Assembly: GCA_014800245.1 (NCBI GenBank)
Contig: JAAVGM010000026.1
Location: 1-64,000, forward strand
Length of the DNA: 64,000 nt
Direction: 5' to 3'
Source of the DNA: Bacteroidales bacterium
GTDB taxonomy: Bacteria; Bacteroidota; Bacteroidia; Bacteroidales; Muribaculaceae
Under the pieces are notes generated by a model. The model saw only the letters and a program-made list of their open reading frames with translations. It had not been told where the DNA came from and did no database searches. The translations under genes were made by a program, and so were the position numbers. The first letter of the stretch is position 1; each line of letters starts with the position of its first letter. Below, piece after piece: positions 16,606-25,269 of the stretch.

Positions 16606-16728
16606 ATGAAAAAGAAAATTCTTGATGCACTTAAAAATGCCCTTGACAAATTGGCTAACGTGAACAACGATTTAAGTTTGCAGCCTGTTCCGGTAAGGGT
16701 GAACAATCGATTTGGGAGAAATTTCTAA
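16606..16728 (+). CDS. 40-residue small protein
   Basis: ATG at 16606, preceded by AGAAAAGGT, opens a 40-codon frame ending TAA 16726-16728. The N-terminal half (KKKILDALKNALDKLANV) is a basic amphipathic helix; the second half is SLQPVPVRVNNRFGRNF, rich in Pro, Val and Arg. It has no signal peptide, membrane segment or cysteines. The stretch 16452-16853 otherwise holds no gene. I have an impression of similar tiny proteins in Bacteroidales genomes but cannot name a family. Codon-level plausibility is good, and the function is unknown. Confidence 0.5.
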   Translation: MKKKILDALKNALDKLANVNNDLSLQPVPVRVNNRFGRNF

Positions 16729-16817
16729 ATTGAGCAAGGAATTCATTTAATTCCGTTGGTTATTTCTTTGGGATGGGTTTAGAAAAGAAATTATTTAATT
16801 AAAAGAAAGTTGTTGTG

Positions 16818-16836
16818 GGCGGCCAAGAGGGTCGCC
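16818..16836 (+). other. GC-rich leader hairpin before the CDF transporter gene
   Basis: GGCGGCC (16818-16824) pairs with GGTCGCC (16830-16836), one G-T pair, loop AAGAG, in otherwise AT-rich DNA 17 bases before the ATG at 16854. It could modulate translation of the transporter. If translation began at the in-frame GTG 16815 this would be coding, which I consider unlikely. Confidence 0.45.
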
Positions 16837-16853
16837 TTAAATGTTTTATAGCA

Positions 16854-17810
16854 ATGAATATTTTTCATCATAATCATAGCCATAATGATAGCGAACTTAC
16901 AAGAGCATTGTCTGATTCAGCAAATAAACAAAGCAGCAGAATTCGGAGAATAGTAATTGTGGGATGCATTATTAATGCACTGCTTATGATTCTCAAACTT
17001 ACGGCCGGTTATTTCGGACACAGCGATGCATTGATGGCGGATGGCTATCATTCTTTGAATGATTTTGGAGCCGATCTTATAATGCTTCTTTTTATTGGAA
17101 TCTCTTTTAAAAAGGCAGATGGTCGATACTCATATGGATATGGTAAATATGAAACGTTTTCTACTTTCCTGATTTCTGTATTTCTATTATTTGTGGCAGT
17201 TCATATCTCTGAAGAGGCTATTGAAGCGATCATAGAATATAACAATGGTGTTATTCTTCCGCAGCCGGATATATGGACGGTGGTTGTAGTGGTCATTTCA
17301 ATGTTTGCCAAAGAGTTTCTATTCCGTTATTATAGACATGGTGCGAAGACCACTTCCACTATGGCGCTCCTGACAAACGCATGGCATCATAGAAGCGATG
17401 CTATGGCTTCTGTAGCCACTTTGATTGGTGTTTCCTTTGCACATTTCTTAGGAGAACCGTGGAGAATTCTTGATCCGATCGCTTCTCTCGTCTTAGTGAT
17501 ATTTATAGTGGTTGCTGCTTTTCGGATGCTTAAACCTGCGTTCATTGAATTGATGGACCATTCATGCAATGGGGAGATGGTGGTAAAAGCGGAAAATATA
17601 GTAAAATCAATTCCGGGCGTCAGGTCTCTTATTCATACAAAATCTAGAAAAAACGGACACTTTTATATTTTCGACTTCACTATTGGAATAGATCCCAAAC
17701 TGACAGTGGAAGAGGGATGGAAAATCTCAGAGACTATTCAGGAGAGACTTCATGAAGAATTAGGAAAGAATATGCTTATAAGCATAAATACGGCTCCGTG
17801 TAAGCAATAG
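16854..17810 (+). CDS. cation diffusion facilitator (CDF) metal efflux protein
   Basis: 318 residues from ATG 16854. The His-rich start (MNIFHHNHSHND) is followed by six membrane segments and a cytoplasmic C-terminal domain. Transport-site motifs are DGYHSLNDF in helix 2 (Asp...Asp) and AWHHRSDAM in helix 5 (His...Asp), as in zinc/iron exporters. It has YSYGYGKYET where its paralogue at 48482 has HPYGHGKYET, so two histidines of that loop are lost. The likely substrates are Zn, Fe or Mn. An upstream in-frame GTG at 16815 would add 13 residues through a leader hairpin; the ATG is preferred. Confidence 0.9.
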   Translation: MNIFHHNHSHNDSELTRALSDSANKQSSRIRRIVIVGCIINALLMILKLTAGYFGHSDALMADGYHSLNDFGADLIMLLFIGISFKKADGRYSYGYGKYETFSTFLISVFLLFVAVHISEEAIEAIIEYNNGVILPQPDIWTVVVVVISMFAKEFLFRYYRHGAKTTSTMALLTNAWHHRSDAMASVATLIGVSFAHFLGEPWRILDPIASLVLVIFIVVAAFRMLKPAFIELMDHSCNGEMVVKAENIVKSIPGVRSLIHTKSRKNGHFYIFDFTIGIDPKLTVEEGWKISETIQERLHEELGKNMLISINTAPCKQ

Positions 17811-17857
17811 GGAAGGTTTTCTCCAAGAAAAGATACTCAGGGGTAATGGTATGAAGT

Positions 17858-17888
17858 TTTGAGTAATTAAAATATTTTATTAAATTCG
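17858..17888 (+). promoter_or_regulatory. promoter of purN
   Basis: TTTG (17858-17861), 19-base spacer, TAAATTCG (17881-17888), one mismatch from the -7 consensus. The predicted start is about 36 bases before the purN ATG. Confidence 0.6.
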
Positions 17889-17929
17889 CACTATATATAT
17901 TTAACAAGACTAAATTAAAAAACTAACTA

Positions 17930-18502
17930 ATGAAAAAGATTGCCATATTTGCATCCGGGAATGGATCAAATGCCGAGAATATCATAAGGTATTTCCGGGA
18001 AAAAGATAGGGGAGCAGAAGTTGTGGTCGTGGTATGTAACCGTAGGGAAGCCGGAGTGTATCAGAGAGCCGAAAATTTAGGGGTTCCTGCAGTTTATGTT
18101 CCCAAGAAAGATATCAATGATGAAGAAATAATGATAGGTATTCTAAAGGAATATAAGGTGGATTTCATAGTTTTGGCCGGCTTCATGCTTATGATTCCTG
18201 ATTTTCTTCTTGCCCATTACCCCAATAAAATGATAAATATCCATCCATCCCTTCTTCCCAAATATGGAGGAAAAGGGATGTATGGACATTATGTTCATGA
18301 AGCCGTTGTGGCAAACAAAGAGAGCGAGACAGGAATCACCATTCATTATGTAAGCGAAAAATGCGATGAGGGGGAGCCTATTTTTCAAGCTTCAACAATG
18401 GTTTCCCCTGATGATTCGCCGGCAGATGTAGAAGCTAAGATTCATCAACTTGAGAAAGAACATTTCCCAAGAATCGTTGAAGAAGTGGTTTCGCTTCTTT
18501 AA
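17930..18502 (+). CDS. purN: phosphoribosylglycinamide formyltransferase
   Basis: 190 residues, normal length. It transfers the formyl group of 10-formyl-tetrahydrofolate to GAR in purine synthesis. FASGNGSNAENII (7-19) is the phosphate-binding loop; the catalytic Asn and His are in MINIHPSLLPKYGGKG and the Asp in SEKCDEGEPIFQA. Cytoplasmic. It stands alone with its own promoter and ends 31 bases from the convergent TPR gene; I see no terminator between them. Confidence 0.96.
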   Translation: MKKIAIFASGNGSNAENIIRYFREKDRGAEVVVVVCNRREAGVYQRAENLGVPAVYVPKKDINDEEIMIGILKEYKVDFIVLAGFMLMIPDFLLAHYPNKMINIHPSLLPKYGGKGMYGHYVHEAVVANKESETGITIHYVSEKCDEGEPIFQASTMVSPDDSPADVEAKIHQLEKEHFPRIVEEVVSLL

Positions 18503-18533
18503 TCTAATTTAAGAGTCAATCCAATAAATGGTT

Positions 18534-20717
18534 TCACTTCTCTAATCCAATATAATCAAGAAGAATAAGAAGCGACTCTTTGTCTCCTCCGGCCTTTTCT
18601 AATGTGGGGATATCATGAATAAAAGCAGTGCGAAAATGTTCGTAGTTATCCGCCACGGCTTTCTGATAGAAGTCGAGTGCCTTACGATATTCCCCGCCTA
18701 CGGCATATAGATGCCCGGCATTGAGATAATCGGTGGAGTCAGCATTCTCGGAAGACAGTATCTTGTCGTAGTAATTAAGACTCTTCTCCTTATTTCCCAA
18801 AATAAATTCCGACCACGCTATTGCGCGATAGATACTGATATTATCCGGCTGGAGATAATTGGCATGATAATAGAATTTCAAACCTTCTTGAGGGTGGTCA
18901 GACTCCAATGCACAATATCCTGCGTTTAGAAGCAAAGTAAGATTCTCAGGATCATTTTCAAGCAGAAGCTTATAACGCTCCAAAGCATCTGAGAATCTGC
19001 CTAACTTCTTATTAGCAAACGCTAATTTATTAAGTAACCATGTGCTTGGAGTCTTTAAAAGTTCGGCACGAGAATAGCATTCCAAAGCTTTCTCATAGAA
19101 TTTCATTGATTGATAGCATACGCCTGCCTTTTCCCATAGGGCAGGATCGTCTGCATTCTCTTCAAGAAGAAGATTGAATAGAGATAATGCCTCATTATAA
19201 TATTTCCTTCTGAAATAAAATTCGCCGACGAGAGCTACAATCTCGGAATCCGACATCATGTCGCCGATTACAGGTATTTCAAGAAATTCCAATGGTTTCT
19301 TAAAGGGATCGTTTACACCGGTGGTTTTTCTGAAAAGTTTGAAATAACGATATAGGTCTCTGACAACCTTAGTTACCTCCTCATCAAATTCCGGAGCAGC
19401 AGAGGAAAGCACTTTTTCCTTCATCTCCTCGGAGATCTGAGAAAATTGCGCATCAAGTTGCGACATCATCATCTCTTTCTGCAGGGAAGGCATCTTATTG
19501 AGTGCGAAAGCAAGGGAATACTTGTCGGAATCACAGATCCCTTTTCCCAGATCCATTAATCTTTCTATAATCTCTCTCTCCTTTGAATCAACACTTATCT
19601 CTGAGTGACTGGAAACAAATGGCAGGAACCAATTTGCACTTTTATAGAAGAAAGGGAATTGTTTCAGACTTGAGAAAGCCACCATCATAAGATCCGCTCC
19701 CTCGCTCTGCATATCGCTAAGTTCGCGCATCTTTTCAGTGAGTCCGGATTTGTCGAGTAGTTCCTCCCATTCCGGGTTGCTCTCTATCATCCCGGTCTCA
19801 GTCATATCCGGAGATGCCTCACGAATTTGCTTAAGGATGTCAGGCCGAAGTTTCATGAGCTCCGGAAGCACCTCATTCTGCATTTTTGTCGATATGCGGT
19901 CGGTGTCGCGTGTACGGATGATAGTCATAATCACCTCACGGACCCTACGATAATCAATAATTGAGTCCTGCATTATAGAGAGCTTAGCCAACAGCTCCTT
20001 ATTAGACCTCACTCTGACAGGATGCGCATTAAGAGCAAATACGATTCCTACCAAAGATCGGGCGGAGATTTTTTCAGAAATACCGGATTGATATATTGAA
20101 ATCAGAGCAGAGAGCTTATATCTGTCAAAAAATCCTAAGAGAGAGAGGGTCAGGGCACTAATGACATGGGCTCCAAGTCTTTCTCCATAGTTCATCGACA
20201 GGACAGCATCAAGTGCTGACTGAATGGTATGTTTGTCATTAAGAGAAACCCATATCTTGTTGAATATGGCAGAATGAAGATCCTCAAGGCGGCGACTAAT
20301 CTCAGAAGTGTCATTCCCGGCAGCCGAAGCGAGGGTAAACTCTGAATAAGCCGATCCATAATCAGAAATAAGAGAATCAATATTTTGATTTAAGAGCTTA
20401 TCCATCCTGAAAGTTTCAGAATAGGCATCAGAAGAGTCAATTGATATTTCGTCTCTAATGATTGAATCGGAAATGGAGCGAAGCTGTTCTATAATATCAG
20501 CATATACACTTTCACGCGAATCATCAGCATTCCCATTGAGCATATATTCTGCCATATAGCGATATGTATTCTTCACTCTCGAAAGAAGATCGGAAAGAGA
20601 GAAATTATTTTTATCCTTCGCAATCTTTTCAAGAATTGAAAAGGAGGAGGATATATTATATGAATCAAGGAGGCTACCCACCTCCCTGCACTTATTTATA
20701 ATCTCTTTATTTTGCAT
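18534..20717 (-). CDS. large cytoplasmic TPR protein of unknown function
   Basis: 727 residues without a signal peptide or membrane segment. Residues 1-~440 are acidic, helical and of no recognised domain. Residues ~500-727 contain about six tetratricopeptide repeats, for example WEKAGVCYQSMKFYEKALEC and LNAGHLYAVGGEYRKALDFY. Likely a protein-interaction scaffold conserved in Bacteroidales. It is separated from the downstream purN (convergent) and from the beta-barrel gene, which runs in the same direction downstream of rpoD. Confidence 0.8.
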   Translation of the reverse strand: MQNKEIINKCREVGSLLDSYNISSSFSILEKIAKDKNNFSLSDLLSRVKNTYRYMAEYMLNGNADDSRESVYADIIEQLRSISDSIIRDEISIDSSDAYSETFRMDKLLNQNIDSLISDYGSAYSEFTLASAAGNDTSEISRRLEDLHSAIFNKIWVSLNDKHTIQSALDAVLSMNYGERLGAHVISALTLSLLGFFDRYKLSALISIYQSGISEKISARSLVGIVFALNAHPVRVRSNKELLAKLSIMQDSIIDYRRVREVIMTIIRTRDTDRISTKMQNEVLPELMKLRPDILKQIREASPDMTETGMIESNPEWEELLDKSGLTEKMRELSDMQSEGADLMMVAFSSLKQFPFFYKSANWFLPFVSSHSEISVDSKEREIIERLMDLGKGICDSDKYSLAFALNKMPSLQKEMMMSQLDAQFSQISEEMKEKVLSSAAPEFDEEVTKVVRDLYRYFKLFRKTTGVNDPFKKPLEFLEIPVIGDMMSDSEIVALVGEFYFRRKYYNEALSLFNLLLEENADDPALWEKAGVCYQSMKFYEKALECYSRAELLKTPSTWLLNKLAFANKKLGRFSDALERYKLLLENDPENLTLLLNAGYCALESDHPQEGLKFYYHANYLQPDNISIYRAIAWSEFILGNKEKSLNYYDKILSSENADSTDYLNAGHLYAVGGEYRKALDFYQKAVADNYEHFRTAFIHDIPTLEKAGGDKESLLILLDYIGLEK

Positions 20718-20735
20718 AAATTAGAAAAGCTGGAG

Positions 20736-20762
20736 TTTGTTATCTGATAAAATAATAACAAA
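20736..20762. repeat. 8-bp inverted repeat between the barrel and TPR genes
   Basis: TTTGTTAT (20736-20743) and ATAACAAA (20755-20762) are perfect inverted copies. This may be the weak terminator of the rpoD/barrel transcript (minus strand) or an operator for the TPR gene that starts at 20717. Confidence 0.4.
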
Positions 20763-20788
20763 TATCAAGCCAAAAGTTGTTTTGTGCA

Positions 20789-21415
20789 TTAGAAATTTAC
20801 TCCGAATTGGAGTTGGGCAAGCCAAACGGATTGCGTGTCGAGGCGCGCCACATAATCACGATGATTCTCATTGAAATATCGATAGGCCACACCAAGAATA
20901 ATATATGTTTTCGCTTTTTTCCCTTGTGAAAGATTAATGCCGCATCCAAAGCCTGCATTATAATCTCCAAAAGTAGGGGAGTCTTCAATTGTATTGAATG
21001 AGTATCCTAATCGGACATTAAGGAAAAGAAGCGAGGGCCGCGACGTGAAACTTGTTCGTATCAGCGCATATATCGGAATGAAGTTATCGCCGGATTGAAC
21101 AGTGCGATGAATACCAACCCCAGCTCCCAATGTCTTGAATAAAGAGTTTTTGTATCCTAAAATAAAATCAAGGCCGAAAGTTGACATATCATTGGCTGTC
21201 AAATCAAGAGAAGCGCCTAAATCCGCACCCCAAGTGAAATGGGATGTATCAAGAGGCCGATTGCCTCCGAAAATGCTTTCTCGCCCCGTTTCTCTATTTT
21301 CCCCTGTATCCTCTGCTTTTGCCTCGGATGAGAATAAAAATGTGCCCACAATCAGAGCAAAGGCAAAAACCTTCAGTCTGATTGCAGACACATTAAAAAG
21401 TGGATTGATCGCCAT
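20789..21415 (-). CDS. outer-membrane beta-barrel protein
   Basis: 208 residues. Signal peptide (VFAFALIVGTFLFSSEAKAE, cleavage near 34), a short acidic linker, then alternating beta strands such as WGADLGASLDL, LLFLNVRLGYSF and YIILGVAYRYF, ending in aromatic WLAQLQFGVNF as barrels do. PorT/OmpW-like size. It starts 11 bases after the rpoD stop, so it is co-transcribed with the housekeeping sigma factor. Function unknown. Confidence 0.8.
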   Translation of the reverse strand: MAINPLFNVSAIRLKVFAFALIVGTFLFSSEAKAEDTGENRETGRESIFGGNRPLDTSHFTWGADLGASLDLTANDMSTFGLDFILGYKNSLFKTLGAGVGIHRTVQSGDNFIPIYALIRTSFTSRPSLLFLNVRLGYSFNTIEDSPTFGDYNAGFGCGINLSQGKKAKTYIILGVAYRYFNENHRDYVARLDTQSVWLAQLQFGVNF

Positions 21416-21426
21416 AAAGGTAAGAA

Positions 21427-22287
21427 TTATTCTCCCAAATAGGATTTTAAGAGTTTGCTCTTTTGTCCCTTCAGGCGACGAATAGCCTTTTCTTTGATCT
21501 GACGGACACGTTCACGAGTGAGATCAAACTTCTGACCAATCTCTTCAAGGGTCATTTCCTGGCAACCGATACCGAAGAACATCTTAAGAATTTCTCTTTC
21601 GCGGTCGTAGAGTTGCTTAAGCGCACGATCCACTTCTTTAGAAAGGGATTCCTGATTAAGATTTGAGTCGGCCATCGGGCTGTCATCGTTAGGAATGACA
21701 TCGAGAAGAGAATTGTCTTCTCCGTCAACGAAAGGAGCATCAACAGAAATATGACGACCGGAAACCTTCAAGGTTTCAGTCACTTTATCCTCGGGCATGT
21801 CAAGACGCTCGGCAAGCTCTTCGGAAGAAGGACGACGTTCGTTTTCCTGTTCGAATTTGGAAAGCTCCTTGGTGATTTTATTGAGCGACCCAACCTGATT
21901 CAGGGGGAGTCGGACAATTCTCGACTGCTCGGCGAGAGCCTGCAGAATCGATTGCCGTATCCACCAAACGGCATAAGAGATAAATTTGAATCCGCGAGTT
22001 TCATCAAATTTCTGAGCTGCACGGATAAGACCCAGGTTTCCTTCGTTGATAAGGTCAGGAAGGGACAGCCCCTGGTTCTGATACTGTTTTGCCACCGATA
22101 CTACGAAGCGTAGGTTAGCCTTTGTAAGCTTCTCGAGCGCTGCATGGTCTCCTTTCTTAATTCTCTGCGCGAGTTCTACTTCCTCACTAACTGAGATTAG
22201 CTCTTCACGCCCAATTTCCTGCAGATACTTGTCGAGAGATGCGCTTTCGCGATTGGTGATGGATTTGGTGATCTTTAGTTGTCTCAT
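21427..22287 (-). CDS. rpoD: primary RNA polymerase sigma factor
   Basis: 286 residues from ATG 22287. Regions 1.2 ([10 protein letters not shown]), 2 ([27 protein letters not shown]), 3 and 4 ([22 protein letters not shown]) are present, but region 1.1 is absent, as in the Bacteroidetes primary sigma. It recognises TTTG-N20-TAnnTTTG promoters like the many in this window. An in-frame TTG at 22299 would add four residues but lies at the predicted transcription start; the ATG has GGAGAG upstream. Followed by a beta-barrel gene. Confidence 0.97.
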   Translation of the reverse strand: MRQLKITKSITNRESASLDKYLQEIGREELISVSEEVELAQRIKKGDHAALEKLTKANLRFVVSVAKQYQNQGLSLPDLINEGNLGLIRAAQKFDETRGFKFISYAVWWIRQSILQALAEQSRIVRLPLNQVGSLNKITKELSKFEQENERRPSSEELAERLDMPEDKVTETLKVSGRHISVDAPFVDGEDNSLLDVIPNDDSPMADSNLNQESLSKEVDRALKQLYDREREILKMFFGIGCQEMTLEEIGQKFDLTRERVRQIKEKAIRRLKGQKSKLLKSYLGE

Positions 22288-22309
22288 ATATCTCTCCAAA
22301 AAATTAGTG

Positions 22310-22341
22310 CAAATTTAATAAATAATTTTTAAACTTGCAAA
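22310..22341 (-). promoter_or_regulatory. promoter of rpoD
   Basis: On the minus strand TTTG (22341-22338), 20-base spacer, TAAATTTG (22317-22310): a perfect match to the consensus of the sigma factor it expresses, so rpoD is probably autogenous. Confidence 0.85.
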
Positions 22342-22452
22342 ATTTTATTCCAAATTAAGATGTTTTTTTATTATTTTCACTTGTGGAGACGTTTTTGGCC
22401 TCTTAAAAGTAGAGTTGGATGATTTAAGGCTGATTGTTTTTAAGCATAAGAA

Positions 22453-22490
22453 AGACAATTATGAAGTGGATTGACGCTTCATAATTGTCT
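22453..22490. terminator. perfect 14-bp hairpin downstream of htrA
   Basis: AGACAATTATGAAG (22453-22466) and CTTCATAATTGTCT (22477-22490) are exact inverted repeats with a 10-base loop. It lies 61 bases past the htrA stop and 110 bases before the rpoD promoter. A terminator for htrA is likely, though neither strand has a clean U-run. The rest of 22342-22550 holds nothing else I can name. Confidence 0.55.
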
Positions 22491-22550
22491 AACAAACTAA
22501 ACTCAAAAATTCTTGTCAGATCATCAATTTTTATTATTTGTTAACCTGCC

Positions 22551-24026
22551 TTATTCGCTTGCAAGATTGACAGCATAATAATATTTCTTACCGGTGGGGT
22601 AGAGTCCGGTGATGAACATCACTTTATCATCGCCGTCATTCTTCATAATCGAGTTGTAGATACGTTCTACATCATCTGAAGAATTTACGGTCGAACCATT
22701 TATGTCAGTGATGACAAAGCCATCCTTGATTCCGGCATCACGAACTGCACCATTCTTTACTCCCTGTACCTGCACACCTGTAGAGATTCCAAGATTTCGT
22801 TTAGTCTCATCTGTGAGCTTCATGAAAGCACATCCCAATTCCGAGAAATCACCTTTCTTTGTGATCGATGTATTTCCCTGCTGATTCTTAAGCACACCGG
22901 ATTTGGTGTAAGTCTTATTGTCGCGCACATAGGTTACAGTAATGGTGTCTCCGGGACGGAATTTGCTCACTTGTCCCACAAGCTGTGCGTGGGTGTCAAC
23001 TTTTACTCCATCGATAGCTGTGATCACATCATCTTCCTGAAGTCCCATCTCCTTAGCGGTGGAGCGGTCGGAAACAGAAGCGATGATTACGCCGCTCTTG
23101 GTGGCAGTGATATTTTTCTCTTTCGCGATTTTTGCGTCGAGGTCGGCAACTGAGCAACCAAGGAGAGCACGCTGAACGGTTCCAAACTGCTTGATATCTG
23201 TCATCACTTTCTTTACAATCGTAGTGGGAATAGCAAATGAGAAGCCTGCGTAGCTGCCGGTGTTGCTATAGATTGCAGAATTGATACCTACGAGCTCTCC
23301 TTTTAGATTAACGAGCGCACCTCCTGAGTTGCCGGGGTTAAGGGCAGCGTCAGTCTGAATGAACGATTCGATGCTCATAGGGCTCTTATGGCTATTGCTG
23401 CCGAGACTGCGAGCTTTAGCCGATACGATGCCGGTGGTGACGGTGGAATTGAATCCGAAGGGATTTCCCACAGCCAATACCCATTCTCCGACCTTAAGGG
23501 TTTCGGAATCTCCGAATGTGATAGGAGAGAGCCCTTTGGCATCTATTTTGAGAAGAGCGAGGTCAGTGGCTTCATCGGTTCCAATTATTCGTGCATCATA
23601 TGTGGAGTTATCGTTAAGAAGAATCTCAAGTTTATCAGCACCATCCACCACATGATTGTTGGTCACAATATAACCGTCCTCAGAGATTATCACTCCGGAT
23701 CCAAGACCACTCTGCACAGGCTCGCTATTGCGCTGCTGGCGTGGTTGCTGCTGACGAGGCTGCTGGGGAGTGCCGAAAAAGAAGTCGAACATTCCGCCGA
23801 AAGGATCCATCCCACCGGAATTTCCATAGGGATTCTGCTGACGGGTGGTGAAGCTTTTGATACACACCACAGCGTTGACTGTCTTTTCAGCCGCCACGGT
23901 GAAGTCTGTCTCGAAGGCAGGTGTAGAAGCCGTACGGATGAATGATGGGGTTTCGTTTGCGAAGATAGGAGCGACATTCATTGCCATCAATAGCAAGGAT
24001 GCCAAGTAAAGATTTCTTTTCTTCAT
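22551..24026 (-). CDS. htrA: HtrA/DegP-family periplasmic serine protease
   Basis: 491 residues. Signal peptide at 1-23; trypsin-like domain (about 40-270) with catalytic His125 (TNNHVVDGA), Asp155 (EATDLALLK) and Ser234 (NPGNSGGALVN); PDZ1 about 280-375 and PDZ2 about 390-490. A Gln/Arg/Pro-rich insertion (about 86-104, PQQPRQQQPRQQ) forms the LA-loop region. It degrades or refolds misfolded envelope proteins. The gene is monocistronic; upstream 24027-24284 is shared with the divergent NlpC/P60 gene. Confidence 0.96.
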   Translation of the reverse strand: MKKRNLYLASLLLMAMNVAPIFANETPSFIRTASTPAFETDFTVAAEKTVNAVVCIKSFTTRQQNPYGNSGGMDPFGGMFDFFFGTPQQPRQQQPRQQRNSEPVQSGLGSGVIISEDGYIVTNNHVVDGADKLEILLNDNSTYDARIIGTDEATDLALLKIDAKGLSPITFGDSETLKVGEWVLAVGNPFGFNSTVTTGIVSAKARSLGSNSHKSPMSIESFIQTDAALNPGNSGGALVNLKGELVGINSAIYSNTGSYAGFSFAIPTTIVKKVMTDIKQFGTVQRALLGCSVADLDAKIAKEKNITATKSGVIIASVSDRSTAKEMGLQEDDVITAIDGVKVDTHAQLVGQVSKFRPGDTITVTYVRDNKTYTKSGVLKNQQGNTSITKKGDFSELGCAFMKLTDETKRNLGISTGVQVQGVKNGAVRDAGIKDGFVITDINGSTVNSSDDVERIYNSIMKNDGDDKVMFITGLYPTGKKYYYAVNLASE

Positions 24027-24199
24027 GCTTTTTATTCTATTTTGTATTCTTTATATTCCTTTTAATAGTGAAAGGTAAATGAATTGGAAAACTTTGAAAT
24101 GATTCCCATTCGCTTTCATACAATATAAAATACAAAATCGCTTCCATTATTACACCGATTAACACTAAATTCATTATTTTAAAATTTGTTTAGATTTTA

Positions 24200-24235
24200 T
24201 TTGGCTATTCGGAATTTTATTGCCAATTTTGGCAA
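24200..24235 (+). promoter_or_regulatory. promoter with palindrome upstream of the NlpC/P60 lipoprotein
   Basis: TTTG (24200-24203) lies 20 bases before CAATTTTG (24224-24231), a -7 box with one mismatch. The -7 box is embedded in a perfect 16-bp palindrome, TTGCCAATTTTGGCAA (24220-24235), which could be an operator. Confidence 0.5.
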
Positions 24236-24284
24236 CTGAAATTAAGAATAAGGAGTATCAATTCATTTGAATAGACTTTAATCT

Positions 24285-24869
24285 ATGAAAATCAGTAAAA
24301 TCAGTTTGATTAACAGATCCGGCGCAGCAAGGCAGATTGGAACGAAATTCATTTACTTCACAATATTTTCTCTTGTTTTATTAATTTCTCTCTCATCTTG
24401 TCACACATCAAATAAAGCAGGTGTAAAAAAGAGTGGGAAAACACGCAACGAACGTGTCATTTCCCATATTCATATGGATGAAAAGAACAAGAGAGGTAAG
24501 AAAGTGGTGAAAGAAGCAATGGAGTGGGAAGGAACACCATATAAATATGCGGGGTCTGAAAAAGGGGTTGGAACCGACTGCTCAGGAATGGTCATGGCCA
24601 CATATCTCGAAACTACGGGTATAAAACTGCCACGCAATTCGGCAAAACAGGCAGAGTTTTGTGAGAAAATCTCTTCCGATGAATTGAAGGTTGGAGATCT
24701 TTGCTTTTTCGCCACAGGGAAGGATCCGGAAAAGATTTCACATGTAGGGATAATGATAGATGAAGAGAATTTCATACATGCATCTACATCAAAAGGTGTC
24801 GTAATCTCGAAGATCACAACACCTTATTATATTCGAACGTTCATTCAATTTGGTCGCGTACCCGATTGA
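24285..24869 (+). CDS. NlpC/P60-family cell-wall hydrolase lipoprotein
   Basis: 194 residues. A long basic N-region is followed by a lipoprotein signal with lipobox LSSC (Cys39). The NlpC/P60 domain (about 72-192) has Cys99 (GTDCSGMV), His153 (ISHVGIM) and His165 (NFIHAST), the papain-like catalytic set that cleaves D-Glu-mDAP bonds in peptidoglycan peptides. It should be anchored in the outer or inner membrane facing the periplasm. A weak hairpin separates it from convergent trxA. Confidence 0.92.
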   Translation: MKISKISLINRSGAARQIGTKFIYFTIFSLVLLISLSSCHTSNKAGVKKSGKTRNERVISHIHMDEKNKRGKKVVKEAMEWEGTPYKYAGSEKGVGTDCSGMVMATYLETTGIKLPRNSAKQAEFCEKISSDELKVGDLCFFATGKDPEKISHVGIMIDEENFIHASTSKGVVISKITTPYYIRTFIQFGRVPD

Positions 24870-24873
24870 GGGG

Positions 24874-24915
24874 ATCGCAATAATAAAAGACTGTATGCCT
24901 TTATCCTATTGCGAT
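24874..24915. terminator. hairpin between NlpC/P60 and trxA
   Basis: ATCGCAATA (24874-24882) pairs exactly with TATTGCGAT (24907-24915); an inner TAAA/TTTA pair extends the fold. It sits between two convergent stops and probably ends transcription from both sides, but has no strong U-run. Confidence 0.5.
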
Positions 24916-24918
24916 GGA

Positions 24919-25236
24919 TTAGCCAAGAAGGGGGAGAAGCTTCTCTTCAAGATCAGAAAGCTTTACCAAGCCTACGCTTCTTGCAGCCACCTCACCATCC
25001 TTGAAGAATAGAACGGTCGGGACGCTGCGTATTCTGTTTTCAGCTACGATCTCAGACTCCTCATCGATGTTGATTTTACCGATGATAGCTTTATCGACAT
25101 ATTTTTCAGCGAGCTCCTCAACCACCGGGCCGAGCTTCAAGCATGGACCACACCATGTGGCCCAGAAGTCGATCACTACTACCTTTCCTGACTCGATAGC
25201 TTCTTTAGCTGTCTGATCTGTGAATGCAATTGCCAT
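24919..25236 (-). CDS. trxA: thioredoxin
   Basis: 105 residues, classic thioredoxin fold with active site WCGPC (Cys29, Cys32), preceded by VVVIDFWAT, and the cis-Pro segment RSVPTVLFF. It reduces cytoplasmic disulfides and would feed DsbD. It begins 33 bases after the dnaE stop and is probably co-transcribed with it. Confidence 0.96.
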   Translation of the reverse strand: MAIAFTDQTAKEAIESGKVVVIDFWATWCGPCLKLGPVVEELAEKYVDKAIIGKINIDEESEIVAENRIRSVPTVLFFKDGEVAARSVGLVKLSDLEEKLLPLLG

Positions 25237-25269
25237 AATTCTTAAAATTTAGTTGGTTTTAACTTTGTA

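Noticed and set aside
17811-17840. Possible terminator after the first CDF gene
   Set aside because: Only a 6-bp TTTTCT/AGAAAA stem with a 3-base loop and no U-run; too weak to call.
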